A program made the translations under genes and the position numbers. DNA of 64,000 nucleotides, from positions 1-64,000 of the forward strand of contig JAEZRV010000002.1 of the NCBI GenBank assembly GCA_023444055.1. Reading direction: 5' to 3'. Shown here piece after piece: positions 18,032 through 26,989 of this stretch. Positions within the stretch are counted from its first letter, which is position 1; the number at the start of each line of letters is the position of its first letter. The notes under the pieces were generated by a model. That model was not told where the DNA came from and made no database searches. It saw nothing but the letters and a program-made list of their open reading frames with translations. Source of the DNA: Bacillota bacterium (GTDB taxonomy: Bacteria > Bacillota > Clostridia > Acetivibrionales > DSM-1351).

Positions 18032-18307
18032 CAAATTCAACTCCTGTCTAATTACAAAACATTAAAATACCTTCAGAAAAATTAGCTTACACACTAAAAT
18101 TCCAGTTTGTGCTAAGCTTAACGTTTAATCAAAGGTGTCACACAATCAGTAAGTCAACACGCCTATGTAAACCCGGCTACATTGTACTTTTCTAAAGCAT
18201 AAAACAAGCCAGAGCCTTGTATTACCAGCTTTGGCATGTATTTCAATATAATATTGAACAAATACTTAAAGTTAATTTACCCTGTTCGTACAAAGGATTG
18301 CTCCATA
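18032..18307. promoter_or_regulatory. dnaJ leader with imperfect inverted repeat
   Basis: No gene. On the minus strand AGCTTAGCACAAACT ... AGTGTGTAAGCT (about 18084-18118) forms an imperfect palindrome. It faintly resembles a degenerate CIRCE (TTAGCAC...GTGTGTAA), but arm sequence and spacing do not match the consensus. It may be a separate operator for dnaJ. Confidence 0.3.
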
Positions 18308-18310
18308 CTA

Positions 18311-18413
18311 CAAAAAGCTGCTCGCAGCTTTTTGAAATGCGAAGAGCACGATGAAAACACAAAATGTAAACTTCGCATTGCTATAGGGGCTATTTCAGCC
18401 CCTATACATTATT
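18311..18413 (-). terminator. Three consecutive hairpins after dnaK
   Basis: In order after the dnaK stop on the minus strand: TATAGGGGCT/AGCCCCTATA, then AATGCGAAG/CTTCGCATT enclosing about 30 nt, then AAAAAGCTGC/GCAGCTTTTT ending in T5. The last is a good intrinsic terminator. Together they probably end or attenuate hrcA-grpE-dnaK transcription before dnaJ. Confidence 0.65.
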
Positions 18414-18419
18414 ATATAT

Positions 18420-20267
18420 TTATTTGTCTTCGTCAACTACTTTGTAGTCTGCATCAACAACATTATCATCTGATTGAGCTTGTTGTCCTCCAAAGCCTGC
18501 AGCATTTGGATCAGCACCTGGTGCGCCTTGAGCTCCAGCTTGTTGATATACCTTTGAAGAAATATCATAGAAGGACTGCTGTAACTCATCAGTTGCTTTC
18601 TTAATAGCCTCTGTATCATTACCTTTTAGAGCATCCTTAACCTTGTTTATACCATCTTCAATCTTTGCTTTGTCCTCAGCGGATACCTTATCGCCAAGAT
18701 CTTTCAAAGATTTTTCAGACTGATATACTAATGAATCAGCATTATTTCTAACATCTATTTCTTCTTTACGCTGTTTATCTTCAGCTGCAAACTTTTCAGC
18801 TTCTTTAACAGCCTTATCAATATCATCATCTGAAAGATTAGTTGATGCTGTAATTGTGATTTTCTGTTCATTTCCTGTTCCTAAATCTTTAGCTGAAACA
18901 TGTACTATACCGTTAGCATCAATATCGAATGTTACCTCTATCTGAGGAACTCCTCTAGGTGCAGATGGAATACCTGTAAGTTGGAATCTTCCTAAGCTCT
19001 TGTTATACTGAGCCATTTCTCTTTCACCTTGTAGAACATGAATTTCAACACTGGTTTGGCCGTCTGCTGCAGTTGAGAATACTTGGCTCTTTTTAGTTGG
19101 GATAGTAGTATTTCTCTCAATTAACTTTGTGAAAACTCCGCCCAAAGTTTCAAGTCCTAATGATAATGGAGTAACATCCAAAAGAAGAAGTCCTGTAACA
19201 TCACCAGTTAATACACCAGCCTGAATAGCAGCTCCAACAGCAACACATTCATCAGGATTTATTCCCTTAAATGGTTCTTTTCCTAAATACTTTTTAACTG
19301 CATCTTGAACAGCTGGAATTCTTGAAGAACCACCAACTAATAATATCTTGTCAATCTTATCAGGTGTCAAACCAGCATCCTGCATAGCCTGTCTTGTAGG
19401 ACCCATTGTTTTTTCAACCAAGTCTGCTGTTATTTCATCAAACTTAGCTCTTGTCAAAGTTACATCTAAGTGCTTTGGTCCTGATGCATCAGCTGTTATA
19501 AATGGTAAATTTATATTTGATGTAGTTACTCCTGAAAGCTCAATTTTTGCCTTTTCAGCAGCTTCTTTTAATCTTTGCATCGCCATCTTGTCATTTCTTA
19601 AATCAATTCCATTTTCCTTCTTGAAGGAATCTGCAAGGAAGTCTATAACTCTATTATCAAAGTCATCTCCACCAAGTCTGTTATTTCCGTTTGTTGCTAA
19701 AACTTCAAATACACCGTCTCCGATTTCAAGTATTGATACATCAAAAGTACCTCCACCTAAATCATAAACCATTATTTTCTGATCTTTTTCCTTGTCAAGG
19801 CCATATGCAAGTGCTGCAGCAGTTGGCTCATTTATTATTCTAAGTACTTCCAAACCTGCTATTTTACCAGCATCTTTTGTTGCCTGTCTTTGAGCATCAC
19901 TGAAATATGCTGGAACTGTAATAACAGCCTGAGAAATCGTCTCTCCTAAATATGCTTCTGCATCTGCCTTCAGCTTTTGGAGTATCATGGATGAAATTTC
20001 TTGTGGTGAATACTTCTTTCCATCTATTTCTACCTTTCTATCTGTTCCCATATCTCTTTTGATTGAACTAATTGTTCTTTCTGGGTTTGTTACAGACTGC
20101 CTCTTAGCAACCTGACCTACCATACGTTCACCAGTCTTTGAAAAAGCTAAAACTGATGGAGTAGTTCTATTACCTTCAGGATTGGCAATAACTACAGGTT
20201 CTCCACCTTCCATAACTGCCACACATGAATTTGTTGTACCTAAATCTATACCAATTACTTTTGCCAT
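18420..20267 (-). CDS. dnaK: Chaperone DnaK (Hsp70)
   Basis: 615 aa. The N-terminal ATPase has IGIDLGTTNSCVAVMEGG, YFSDAQRQATKDAG, IINEPTAAALAYG and VYDLGGGTFDVSILE. The substrate domain follows with LLLLDVTPLSLGLETLGG, and the C terminus is Gly/Ala/Gln-rich. It is the central ATP-driven chaperone and works with DnaJ and GrpE encoded on either side. SD AAGGAGG. Control is through the CIRCE operator upstream of hrcA. Confidence 0.98.
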   Translation of the reverse strand: MAKVIGIDLGTTNSCVAVMEGGEPVVIANPEGNRTTPSVLAFSKTGERMVGQVAKRQSVTNPERTISSIKRDMGTDRKVEIDGKKYSPQEISSMILQKLKADAEAYLGETISQAVITVPAYFSDAQRQATKDAGKIAGLEVLRIINEPTAAALAYGLDKEKDQKIMVYDLGGGTFDVSILEIGDGVFEVLATNGNNRLGGDDFDNRVIDFLADSFKKENGIDLRNDKMAMQRLKEAAEKAKIELSGVTTSNINLPFITADASGPKHLDVTLTRAKFDEITADLVEKTMGPTRQAMQDAGLTPDKIDKILLVGGSSRIPAVQDAVKKYLGKEPFKGINPDECVAVGAAIQAGVLTGDVTGLLLLDVTPLSLGLETLGGVFTKLIERNTTIPTKKSQVFSTAADGQTSVEIHVLQGEREMAQYNKSLGRFQLTGIPSAPRGVPQIEVTFDIDANGIVHVSAKDLGTGNEQKITITASTNLSDDDIDKAVKEAEKFAAEDKQRKEEIDVRNNADSLVYQSEKSLKDLGDKVSAEDKAKIEDGINKVKDALKGNDTEAIKKATDELQQSFYDISSKVYQQAGAQGAPGADPNAAGFGGQQAQSDDNVVDADYKVVDEDK

Positions 20268-20323
20268 AATCTAAAATCCTCCTTAATGTAATTATCTTAT
20301 ATAATAAAATTTAACTTTTTATA

Positions 20324-20920
20324 CTAGTTTGCTACTTTAACCATACTATGTCTTACAACTTTGCCCTTCATAACATAGCCTTTTTGGAATTCCTCAATAA
20401 CAATACTATCTCCTTTTTCTTCGTCATCAACATGCATTACCGCATTATGAAGTTCAGGATTAAATGGATTATCTACTGCTTTAATTGGCTCAACACCAAG
20501 CTTTTCAAGACATTCATTCAGCTGCCTCATTACCATCTCCACACCATCTTTTAGTGGATTGTTTTCCATATCTTCAGCAGCTTTTAACGCTCGTTCTAGA
20601 TTATCAACGACAGGAAGTATAGCGCTTACAGTATCAATGGCAACGTCAAGACTAAGTGCATCCTTTTCTTTTATAGTCCTTTTTTTATAGTTGTCAAATT
20701 CTGCAGCTGTACGTTGAACAGCATTTTTATACTCTTCACATTGCAATGTTTTTTCCTCAAGCTTTGCCTTTAGTTCCTCAATTTCAGTATTACTAGTATC
20801 TGCTTCACAATCTCCACTGCAATTGCATGATGAATCTGAACCGCAACCACACTCTGGAGCATTAACATTTTCATCTATGTTATTAACTATTTCTTCTTGT
20901 GAATTTTCCTTTTTCTTCAT
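20324..20920 (-). CDS. grpE: Nucleotide exchange factor GrpE
   Basis: 198 aa. A long N-terminal coiled coil (EELKAKLEEKTLQCEEYKNAVQRT) precedes the conserved FDNYKKRT and the C-terminal beta domain NPELHNAVMHV...GYVMKGKVVRHSMV. GrpE releases ADP from DnaK. The N-terminal tail contains a cysteine-rich acidic stretch (CGCGSDSSCNCSGDC) that is not part of the GrpE fold. It lies between hrcA and dnaK. SD AAGGAGG. Confidence 0.95.
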   Translation of the reverse strand: MKKKENSQEEIVNNIDENVNAPECGCGSDSSCNCSGDCEADTSNTEIEELKAKLEEKTLQCEEYKNAVQRTAAEFDNYKKRTIKEKDALSLDVAIDTVSAILPVVDNLERALKAAEDMENNPLKDGVEMVMRQLNECLEKLGVEPIKAVDNPFNPELHNAVMHVDDEEKGDSIVIEEFQKGYVMKGKVVRHSMVKVAN

Positions 20921-20950
20921 TACGCAGTATTTACCTCCTTAATTTTTTTG

Positions 20951-21997
20951 CTATCCATCACCCAAGAGCTTTATTATCTCCTGATTAATTCTATTTCTAA
21001 TATAGTTTATTGATGAAACAACCTTTGAATATTCCATTCTTGTAGGTCCTATAATACCTATTGTACCAATCACATGATTGCCAACACTATAAGACGTTGT
21101 AACTAAGCTGCATTCCTTTATACCTTCAATAACATTTTCATTTCCAATCTGAATTACTATATCATTATTATTATATAAAGTATTAACAAGAATGTCTGAA
21201 ACTAATTTTTTCTCATCAAGTATATTTAAAAACTCTTTTGCCTTCTCAACTTCTCTAAATTCCGGGAAGTTTAATATATTTGTAGTCCCCTCAAGATATA
21301 TCTCAGGTTGATCAATTGTCTTAATCAAGTCTTCGATACCATCAAGAATTGGCTTAATTATATTGTGAGGCAAAGATAAAAACCTTTCAACATCATACCT
21401 TAAATCATTTGATGCAAGCATTTCAAGTGTGTATCCTCTAAGCTTTTCGTTTAACAAATTTGAAATTTGTATTAAAGCATCAGGAGAAATTAATTCGTCA
21501 ACTCTTATTAAATTGTTACGAACGATATTTGTATCTGTAACTATAATAACTAGAGCCTTACCCTGTTCAATAGGAACAATCTGCACAGCTTTTAATGCAG
21601 ACTGCTTTGAATGAGGTGTTACAGCCATTGTAGTATATTTAGTAAACTTTGACATTACAACCGAAGCATTTCTAATAAGTTGGCTAAGTTCATTAATTTT
21701 AATGTCCATAGCATTTCTAATATTTTCTATTTCAGATTGAGAGAGTTCATTAATCTGCATCAATTTGTCTACATATAGCCTATAACCTTTATCTGAAGGA
21801 ACTCTGCCAGCAGAGGTATGTGGTTGCTCTAAAAATCCCATTTCCTCTAAATCAGCCATTTCATTTCTTATAGTAGCTGAACTAAGGCCAAGTTCATGCT
21901 TTTTGGCAATAGTCCTCGAACCAACAGGCTCTGCAGAAGAAATGTAATCATCTATTATTGCTTGCAAAATTCTTAGTTTTCTATCGTCAAGCAGCAC
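20951..21997 (-). CDS. hrcA: Heat-inducible transcription repressor HrcA
   Basis: 348 aa. The N-terminal winged helix has LDDRKLRILQAIIDDYI, SSATIRNEMADLEEMGFLEQPHTSAGR and PSDKGYRLYVD, all signature HrcA segments. It binds CIRCE and represses its own operon; GroEL activity controls it in other Firmicutes. Translation starts at GTG after AGGGAG. It is the first gene of hrcA-grpE-dnaK. Confidence 0.97.
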   Translation of the reverse strand: MLLDDRKLRILQAIIDDYISSAEPVGSRTIAKKHELGLSSATIRNEMADLEEMGFLEQPHTSAGRVPSDKGYRLYVDKLMQINELSQSEIENIRNAMDIKINELSQLIRNASVVMSKFTKYTTMAVTPHSKQSALKAVQIVPIEQGKALVIIVTDTNIVRNNLIRVDELISPDALIQISNLLNEKLRGYTLEMLASNDLRYDVERFLSLPHNIIKPILDGIEDLIKTIDQPEIYLEGTTNILNFPEFREVEKAKEFLNILDEKKLVSDILVNTLYNNNDIVIQIGNENVIEGIKECSLVTTSYSVGNHVIGTIGIIGPTRMEYSKVVSSINYIRNRINQEIIKLLGDG

Positions 21998-22033
21998 TTA
22001 TATCACTCCCTTATCTGCTGTGTTTTATCTTTG

Positions 22034-22060
22034 TTAGCACTCTAGGTTGTTGAGTGCTAA
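22034..22060 (-). promoter_or_regulatory. CIRCE operator
   Basis: Perfect TTAGCACTC-N9-GAGTGCTAA, the HrcA-binding palindrome, placed between the hrcA promoter and start codon. Confidence 0.97.
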
Positions 22061-22071
22061 ACTATATAATT

Positions 22072-22100
22072 AAAATACCATTAGCACTTATTTTTGTCAA
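22072..22100 (-). promoter_or_regulatory. SigA promoter of hrcA operon
   Basis: Minus strand TTGACA, a 17-nt spacer, then TATTTT. CIRCE begins about 12 nt downstream, so HrcA would block initiation. Confidence 0.75.
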
Positions 22101-22179
22101 GTACTTTTGCAAAATTATTGCTATTTATAACTTGCTATCCCTTGACAAACAGGATTTCCTATAATTCGCTAGACTTCAG

Positions 22180-22219
22180 ACAAAAATAACCTTGCCTACC
22201 CAAAAAGTAGAACAAGGTT
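22180..22219 (-). terminator. Terminator after membrane protein gene
   Basis: Minus strand AACCTTGTTCTAC/GTAGGCAAGGTT stem followed by ATTTTTGTC. It lies about 85 nt after the stop of the membrane protein at 22304 and before hrcA. Confidence 0.75.
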
Positions 22220-22303
22220 ACTATAGTCAGTTACGTTTTAAAGCCTTCGCCCGATATCATCGGATATTTAGCTGATATTTAAAGCTCGTATAATCTCTTA
22301 TAT

Positions 22304-23164
22304 TTATTGAACTTGATTATCTACCTGTTGAAAATTATCAAAAGTAGTAAACCTACCTGTTTTTGCACGATAAACCTCAAAATAGTAAACCATTAAAACA
22401 AACCCTACCAGTGTTGAAATAACTGATGTTATTACAGTACCTATAAAAGGAAAATTCCCTAGAATTGAACCCAATATACTGCCACCAAATGTTATTAAAA
22501 GAGTTATGCCTAATAATGGCCAAAAGCTACCTTTTACAGTTTTAAATGAGTTCTTTAATCCCTCTATAATTCCACTGTCCTCAACACAAACTGCTGGGAA
22601 CCATAAGTACATATATACTTTTAAGGCAATAACCCCTACAATAAATACTAAGTAGCAAAGTACTATAAGTATTATTCCTAAAACATTAGATACCAATGCC
22701 ATAACTACAGAAGCTAAAGCAACAAGTATAATTAGCACTAATGCCAAGCCAATACCAATTGCAATATTTAATAGACCATACAATACATATCGTCCAACAA
22801 ATTTTGACATACACTGAGTAAAATCACTTAACGTTACACTTCCAGTTTCATATTTTTTATTAATCATTCCATATGTAGCTGGATAAACCAAAATTGTAAA
22901 TATTAACGCAAGCAAACATCCGACAATAACACTTATAATCATTGGCATAGTTATCATTCCAGCAAAAAAGTTCCAATCAATACTTGTAAAATTTCCTTGC
23001 ATCATGTCTTGAAAAATTTGCATATACTTCTGAGTTAATTGAATCACAAAACCTGCAGTTCCAATGCTAATAATCAAAGATGGAATCGCCATTGAGATTA
23101 AAAGCGGCAATGTTATTAAAAAATTGTTAAAAGTAAGCTTAAAAGCATTTTCTAAGTATTTCAT
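22304..23164 (-). CDS. Six-helix integral membrane protein
   Basis: 286 aa with about six long hydrophobic segments, including LITLPLLISMAIPSLIISIG and a long internal stretch rich in Val, Leu and Ile near residues 130-190. It has conserved-looking ECVED-type loops (VCVEDSGIIEGLKNS) and resembles clostridial membrane proteins of unknown function with a glycerophosphodiesterase-type membrane domain. No enzymatic motif is seen. The start at MKYLENAF is set by SD GGGAGGG. An upstream GTG would read through a hairpin. Confidence 0.6.
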   Translation of the reverse strand: MKYLENAFKLTFNNFLITLPLLISMAIPSLIISIGTAGFVIQLTQKYMQIFQDMMQGNFTSIDWNFFAGMITMPMIISVIVGCLLALIFTILVYPATYGMINKKYETGSVTLSDFTQCMSKFVGRYVLYGLLNIAIGIGLALVLIILVALASVVMALVSNVLGIILIVLCYLVFIVGVIALKVYMYLWFPAVCVEDSGIIEGLKNSFKTVKGSFWPLLGITLLITFGGSILGSILGNFPFIGTVITSVISTLVGFVLMVYYFEVYRAKTGRFTTFDNFQQVDNQVQ

Positions 23165-23188
23165 AGTCCCTCCCGCGCCCACTTGGGC
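23165..23188 (-). promoter_or_regulatory. SD-proximal hairpin (type 1)
   Basis: Minus strand GCCCA-AG-UGGGC abuts GCGGGAGGGACU and the ATG of the membrane protein gene. It has the same layout as the hairpins before the Fe-alcohol dehydrogenase and DksA-like genes. Confidence 0.55.
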
Positions 23189-23238
23189 ATAATAAATTTT
23201 GCAAAACTATCAGTACTCCCCCATTTTTATTATTTTAG

Positions 23239-24066
23239 TTAATTATCATTTATATATGAACTGATAAGACTATTATATCCTACCATTACATGTTGAGTTA
23301 TAGGATTCTTTGCAGAATCAATTTCTAAATCATTAATTACTTGAATAGGTAAAACCTTTATCCCTGTACCAGTTAAAAAAGCAGCATCAAAACTAGTTAA
23401 CGAGTCGACGCCAATAAGTGTTTCGATGACTTCATAACCAAGCTTCTTGCATACATCAACTACATATCTCCTAGTTATGCCCACTAAAACATACTCTTCT
23501 GGTGACGTATAAATTTTATCTCCTTTTACAAAGAAAACATTTGATTTTCCACCCTCAGTTATTTTTCCTCCATCATTTACAAGTAGAACCTCAAAAACCT
23601 TTTTTTCTTCAATTGTACGTTTAACTTCTTCTTTATAGCTAGTATTTATCAGCTTTACGTTTGGATTTTTTCTCATTATGTTGAGAGTACAGCATGATAC
23701 ACCATTATTATATTCTTGGATTGTTGGATAATAGAACTTATTTATAGAAGTAATAGTTATCTGTTCAGCTCCATATTGAAGAACAATTACTTTAATATTA
23801 CAATCCGAATAGTTATTTAGCTTGCAAACATCCTGAATTTGATTTTTGAGTTCTTTTTTGTTTATAGACAATTCATAATTTAACTTAGTCAATGAAACTT
23901 TAAGTCTAGCAAAGTGATCTTCATAAAAAATTGGTACTCCATTTATTATTCTGATAACTTCATAGAAAGCTTTATATTTGTCTGATTTATATAGTTCTAA
24001 TACTCCTTTGTCTTGTGGTTCTCCATTCACAATACATATATTACCAATATTTTCTTCGAATATCAT
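23239..24066 (-). CDS. Class IV aminotransferase (BCAT/PabC/D-Ala family)
   Basis: 275 aa. The fold-type IV PLP signature is spread over FYEVIRIINGVPIFYEDHFARL (about residues 34-55), NTSYKEEVKR with the likely PLP lysine, VLLVNDGGKITEGGKSNVFF and TGTGIKVLPI. Members are branched-chain aminotransferases, D-amino-acid transaminases or aminodeoxychorismate lyase; the motifs do not settle which. No pabA/B or ilv gene is adjacent. The start follows GGGGC. Confidence 0.8.
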   Translation of the reverse strand: MIFEENIGNICIVNGEPQDKGVLELYKSDKYKAFYEVIRIINGVPIFYEDHFARLKVSLTKLNYELSINKKELKNQIQDVCKLNNYSDCNIKVIVLQYGAEQITITSINKFYYPTIQEYNNGVSCCTLNIMRKNPNVKLINTSYKEEVKRTIEEKKVFEVLLVNDGGKITEGGKSNVFFVKGDKIYTSPEEYVLVGITRRYVVDVCKKLGYEVIETLIGVDSLTSFDAAFLTGTGIKVLPIQVINDLEIDSAKNPITQHVMVGYNSLISSYINDN

Positions 24067-24250
24067 TTTAATGCCCCTTCGTATTTTTGGTTTTAATAAT
24101 AATATTAAATATATTAAGTATTATTTTGATAACACATACAAATATAATTTTAGAAATTTATCTTCTTATTATTTATATCTTGAATGTTTTTTATCCCTTT
24201 CAATTTTAATAATAGATACATTCTTTGTCAATTATATTAATAAAAACACA

Positions 24251-24841
24251 TTAATCAATTTCATCAAGGGTTAAATTAAAACTAGGAAGAAATTTTTCCA
24301 TGAAATATGACACTTCTTCAAGCTCTATTTTCTGTATTGTTTGTAATATTGTTTCACTAGCCTTTACAAATTCGTTATTACCTGCTTTTACCTCTTCAAT
24401 ACATTTTACATATGCAGCAATTCTATCAGCAGCCTTAACAATCTTCCAGCAGTCTATATCCTCTGGATTCTTGAAGAACAATGAATAATACTCATCAGCC
24501 ATTTCTTCCGGCAACATAGAAATTATTTTTTCCTTTGATATATCTTCAATATCCTTGTAAATTTTGCTAATTTGTGGATTATAGTATTTTATCGGTGTAG
24601 GCATATCTCCTGTAATAATTTCATTGCAATCATGGAATATTGCAAGTATAGCCACTCTTTCAGGGTTAATTTCACCATTAAAATAGGTATTTCTTATTAC
24701 AGCTAGTCCATGTGCAATAATAGCGACCTGTAAACTATGCTCCTGAATGTTTTCTGTATAGGTATTTCTCATCAATCCCCATCTGTTTATGTATTTCATC
24801 CTAGATAGGAATGCAAAAAAATGAAAATTATCTTGACTCAT
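24251..24841 (-). CDS. YfbR-like HD-domain 5'-deoxynucleotidase
   Basis: 196 aa HD-superfamily hydrolase. The metal-binding series is EHSLQV (residues about 33-38), FHDCNEIITGDMPTP (about 68-82) and KAADRIAAYVKC (about 136-147). The DMPTPIKY loop is typical of YfbR 5'-deoxynucleotidases, which dephosphorylate deoxynucleoside 5'-monophosphates. It is followed upstream by a dGTPase-like HD gene in the same direction, suggesting a dNTP-pool module. SD GAGGAGG. Confidence 0.85.
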   Translation of the reverse strand: MSQDNFHFFAFLSRMKYINRWGLMRNTYTENIQEHSLQVAIIAHGLAVIRNTYFNGEINPERVAILAIFHDCNEIITGDMPTPIKYYNPQISKIYKDIEDISKEKIISMLPEEMADEYYSLFFKNPEDIDCWKIVKAADRIAAYVKCIEEVKAGNNEFVKASETILQTIQKIELEEVSYFMEKFLPSFNLTLDEID

Positions 24842-24927
24842 ACTTCCTCCTCAAACTGCAAAAAGAACAAATATTGGTGCTTGGCGCTCGAAATTACACC
24901 ACGTTTTATAAACTTAAATTCGAGCTG
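24842..24927 (-). other. Hairpin between dgt-like and yfbR-like genes
   Basis: On the minus strand GCTCGAATTTAAG and the later TAATTTCGAGC can form an imperfect stem of about 11 bp just before the SD of the yfbR-like gene. Role unknown. Confidence 0.3.
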
Positions 24928-26070
24928 CTAAACCCAATAAATCTCTTCAAAACAACTTCGAGCAAACGAGTCTGTCATTCCTGCAACAAAGTCAATTACC
25001 TTTTGTGCATCGCTTACTGACTCATCATACCCTTTATCAATAATGTAATTGTAAAACATTCTATAAACTTTATTTTCTTTGTATTTAAGCTTCTCCAAAT
25101 CAGTAAGACTTTCAAGTAGATTGTCAAATAGCCCCTCAAGCGTATTCTCAGCAATCTTCTCATAGCGGGTTATCTTCTCAGCCTTGTATATCAGCCTTAC
25201 ATTCTCATTAATAAGGTTTTCAAGAGCCTCACCTTTAGATTTACTGAGCTGTATGCAGTCTTTCCCATAACTGCTTTCTATCATATCACATACTAAGGTA
25301 TTAATAATTTCCCCATTAGTATTACCAAGTTCATTTCGAATATCCTTAGGAATGTCCTGCATATCCATAAGCTTTACCCTTACAGCATCTTCTATATCCC
25401 TTCCGACATATGCAATCTTGTCTACTAATCTTACAATGCAGGCTTCAAGAGTATATGGAGAATCTGAGCGTTTAATATTCTTCAGAGAATCAGGTGTTTT
25501 ACTCAAATCTCTATGCATAATAAATTCATCATAATTTTCTCCGCAATGACATACTATACCATCTTTGACTTCAAATGTTAGATTTAGTCCACAACTCTCG
25601 TTAATTTTCTCCTTTGAAATCCTGGTAGCGAGCTTTTCAACAACCCTCAAGCTATGTATTTCATGCTTAAAGCTTGATGAACTGTCTATTTTCTTCATGC
25701 ACTTATCAAGTACACGCTCTCCACTATGTCCAAAAGGGGCATGCCCCAAATCATGTCCAAGTGCAACTGCATAGGTTAAATCCTGGTTCATATTTAGGGT
25801 TCTAGCTATTGTGTTAGCAATTGAGCCAACGTTAAGAACATGCTCCATTCTGGTACAAATGTGATCGTTTTTAGCATTAAAAAACACTTGAGTTTTATGT
25901 CTCAGTCTTCTGAAATCCATAGAATATAAAATTCTATTTCCGTCTCTCTCATAGTCTGTTCTTATAGGACATTTATCCTCATATAATACTCTGCCGAAAG
26001 AGTTAATGCTTTTAGCAGCAAAGGGGCTCAACGAATCTTCCTGTTTTTCTCTCAACCTTCTCCATTCCAT
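24928..26070 (-). CDS. dGTPase-like HD deoxynucleotide triphosphohydrolase
   Basis: 380 aa. It has the Dgt-family HD signature: DFRRLRHKTQVF, CTRMEHVLNVGSIANTIAR, GHDLGHAPFGHSGE and LVDKIAYVGRDIEDA. These coordinate the metal and cleave dNTPs to nucleoside and triphosphate. This is the shorter Firmicutes type rather than the 500-aa E. coli Dgt. SD GGAGG. It is upstream of the YfbR-like 5'-nucleotidase. Confidence 0.9.
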   Translation of the reverse strand: MEWRRLREKQEDSLSPFAAKSINSFGRVLYEDKCPIRTDYERDGNRILYSMDFRRLRHKTQVFFNAKNDHICTRMEHVLNVGSIANTIARTLNMNQDLTYAVALGHDLGHAPFGHSGERVLDKCMKKIDSSSSFKHEIHSLRVVEKLATRISKEKINESCGLNLTFEVKDGIVCHCGENYDEFIMHRDLSKTPDSLKNIKRSDSPYTLEACIVRLVDKIAYVGRDIEDAVRVKLMDMQDIPKDIRNELGNTNGEIINTLVCDMIESSYGKDCIQLSKSKGEALENLINENVRLIYKAEKITRYEKIAENTLEGLFDNLLESLTDLEKLKYKENKVYRMFYNYIIDKGYDESVSDAQKVIDFVAGMTDSFARSCFEEIYWV

Positions 26071-26235
26071 ATACTCACCTCCAGCATAGTTATACTATAC
26101 CATAAAACTATTGGTATGAACGCAAATATAGCTAAAATCTTAATTATTAGTATAATGCAGAAACGATAAATGTTCTTTTCGTCCAGTTTCTTGTTAATCC
26201 CTAACATCAAATTTAATAATTTAATATTTGAGTTC

Positions 26236-26751
26236 TTAGTATTGAGAGCTGTTTCTTGAATTACCGCTAACCACTAGAGCTATACCACCTGCGACCAAAG
26301 AAATTGGTATAAGTATTCCTATTACATTAGATGAGATTGAGCTAATTATCATAATTGCTTCAAAAAATGCTCCTATCCCGCCAACAATTAAGCCTGCAAC
26401 AAGTAATCCTTTTGCTCTTTTTGAAAATACGTACATTTGTAGAAGACCTACTGCTACAGAAATAATGTATACAGGCCATGTAAATCTTGAAAAGTGCCAA
26501 TCTGTGGATACTTCAAATAAAAACAATAGACCTATTGTCGTTATAATTCCTCCTGGAATTAGCAATCCAGATTTTCTCCCTGTAAGAAAGAATCCAAGCT
26601 CAAAAGCTAATCCAATAATTAATATTATAAACACCCAAAAATCATAGGAATCAAACTTTAAAATCCTAATACCAAATACAGTATCTAGTATTAGAGTAAT
26701 AGCACCTAAAGCAATAAGCAATAAACCAATGTAATAACTACCTTTCTTCAT
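26236..26751 (-). CDS. Small multi-pass membrane protein (LiaI/LiaF-TM-like)
   Basis: 171 aa with five hydrophobic helices and no soluble domain. The YYIGLLLIALGAITLILDTV start and FWVFIILIIGLAFELGFFL helix resemble DUF5668/LiaF transmembrane regions linked to envelope-stress sensing. No regulator is adjacent, so the role is unknown. SD GGGAGG. Confidence 0.55.
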   Translation of the reverse strand: MKKGSYYIGLLLIALGAITLILDTVFGIRILKFDSYDFWVFIILIIGLAFELGFFLTGRKSGLLIPGGIITTIGLLFLFEVSTDWHFSRFTWPVYIISVAVGLLQMYVFSKRAKGLLVAGLIVGGIGAFFEAIMIISSISSNVIGILIPISLVAGGIALVVSGNSRNSSQY

Positions 26752-26767
26752 AAAAAATCCTCCCTAA

Positions 26768-26853
26768 TGGGTTGTTATTTAATATTTCTCAACCATTTTT
26801 ATAGAAGGATAGCAAAGAAATGCTACGAACATTGAGAAATATTATTAAACCCT
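26768..26853. mobile_element. MITE-like palindromic element
   Basis: Imperfect terminal inverted repeats GGGTTGTTATTTAATATTTC and its complement at the right end, with an inner AGCA/TGCT hairpin. TAAT flanks both outer ends, which could be a 4-bp target duplication. It sits immediately upstream of the SD of the membrane protein gene. No coding capacity. Confidence 0.4.
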
Positions 26854-26894
26854 AATTATTAAACTATGCATATTATACATATTTTAACTTTATT

Positions 26895-26962
26895 TTGTCT
26901 GATAACGCTTTATCTAAGTGGAAAATTCTTTTATCGCTAGTAAAACAGACACATTATCAGAT
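26895..26962 (-). terminator. Possible terminator or inverted repeat after ecfT
   Basis: TCTGATAACG pairs with a near-complement CATTATCAGA (about 9 bp) around a roughly 48-nt loop. The T-run is weak, so termination is uncertain. Confidence 0.35.
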
Positions 26963-26989
26963 GTTTTTCAAGGAGTGATTTTTCTCCTG

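Noticed and set aside
18084..18118. Second CIRCE element before dnaJ
   Set aside because: Arms and spacing deviate too far from TTAGCACTC-N9-GAGTGCTAA to call; kept only as an imperfect palindrome.
19348..19767. 139-codon ORF antisense to dnaK
   Set aside because: Shadow of dnaK codon usage; no SD or domain.
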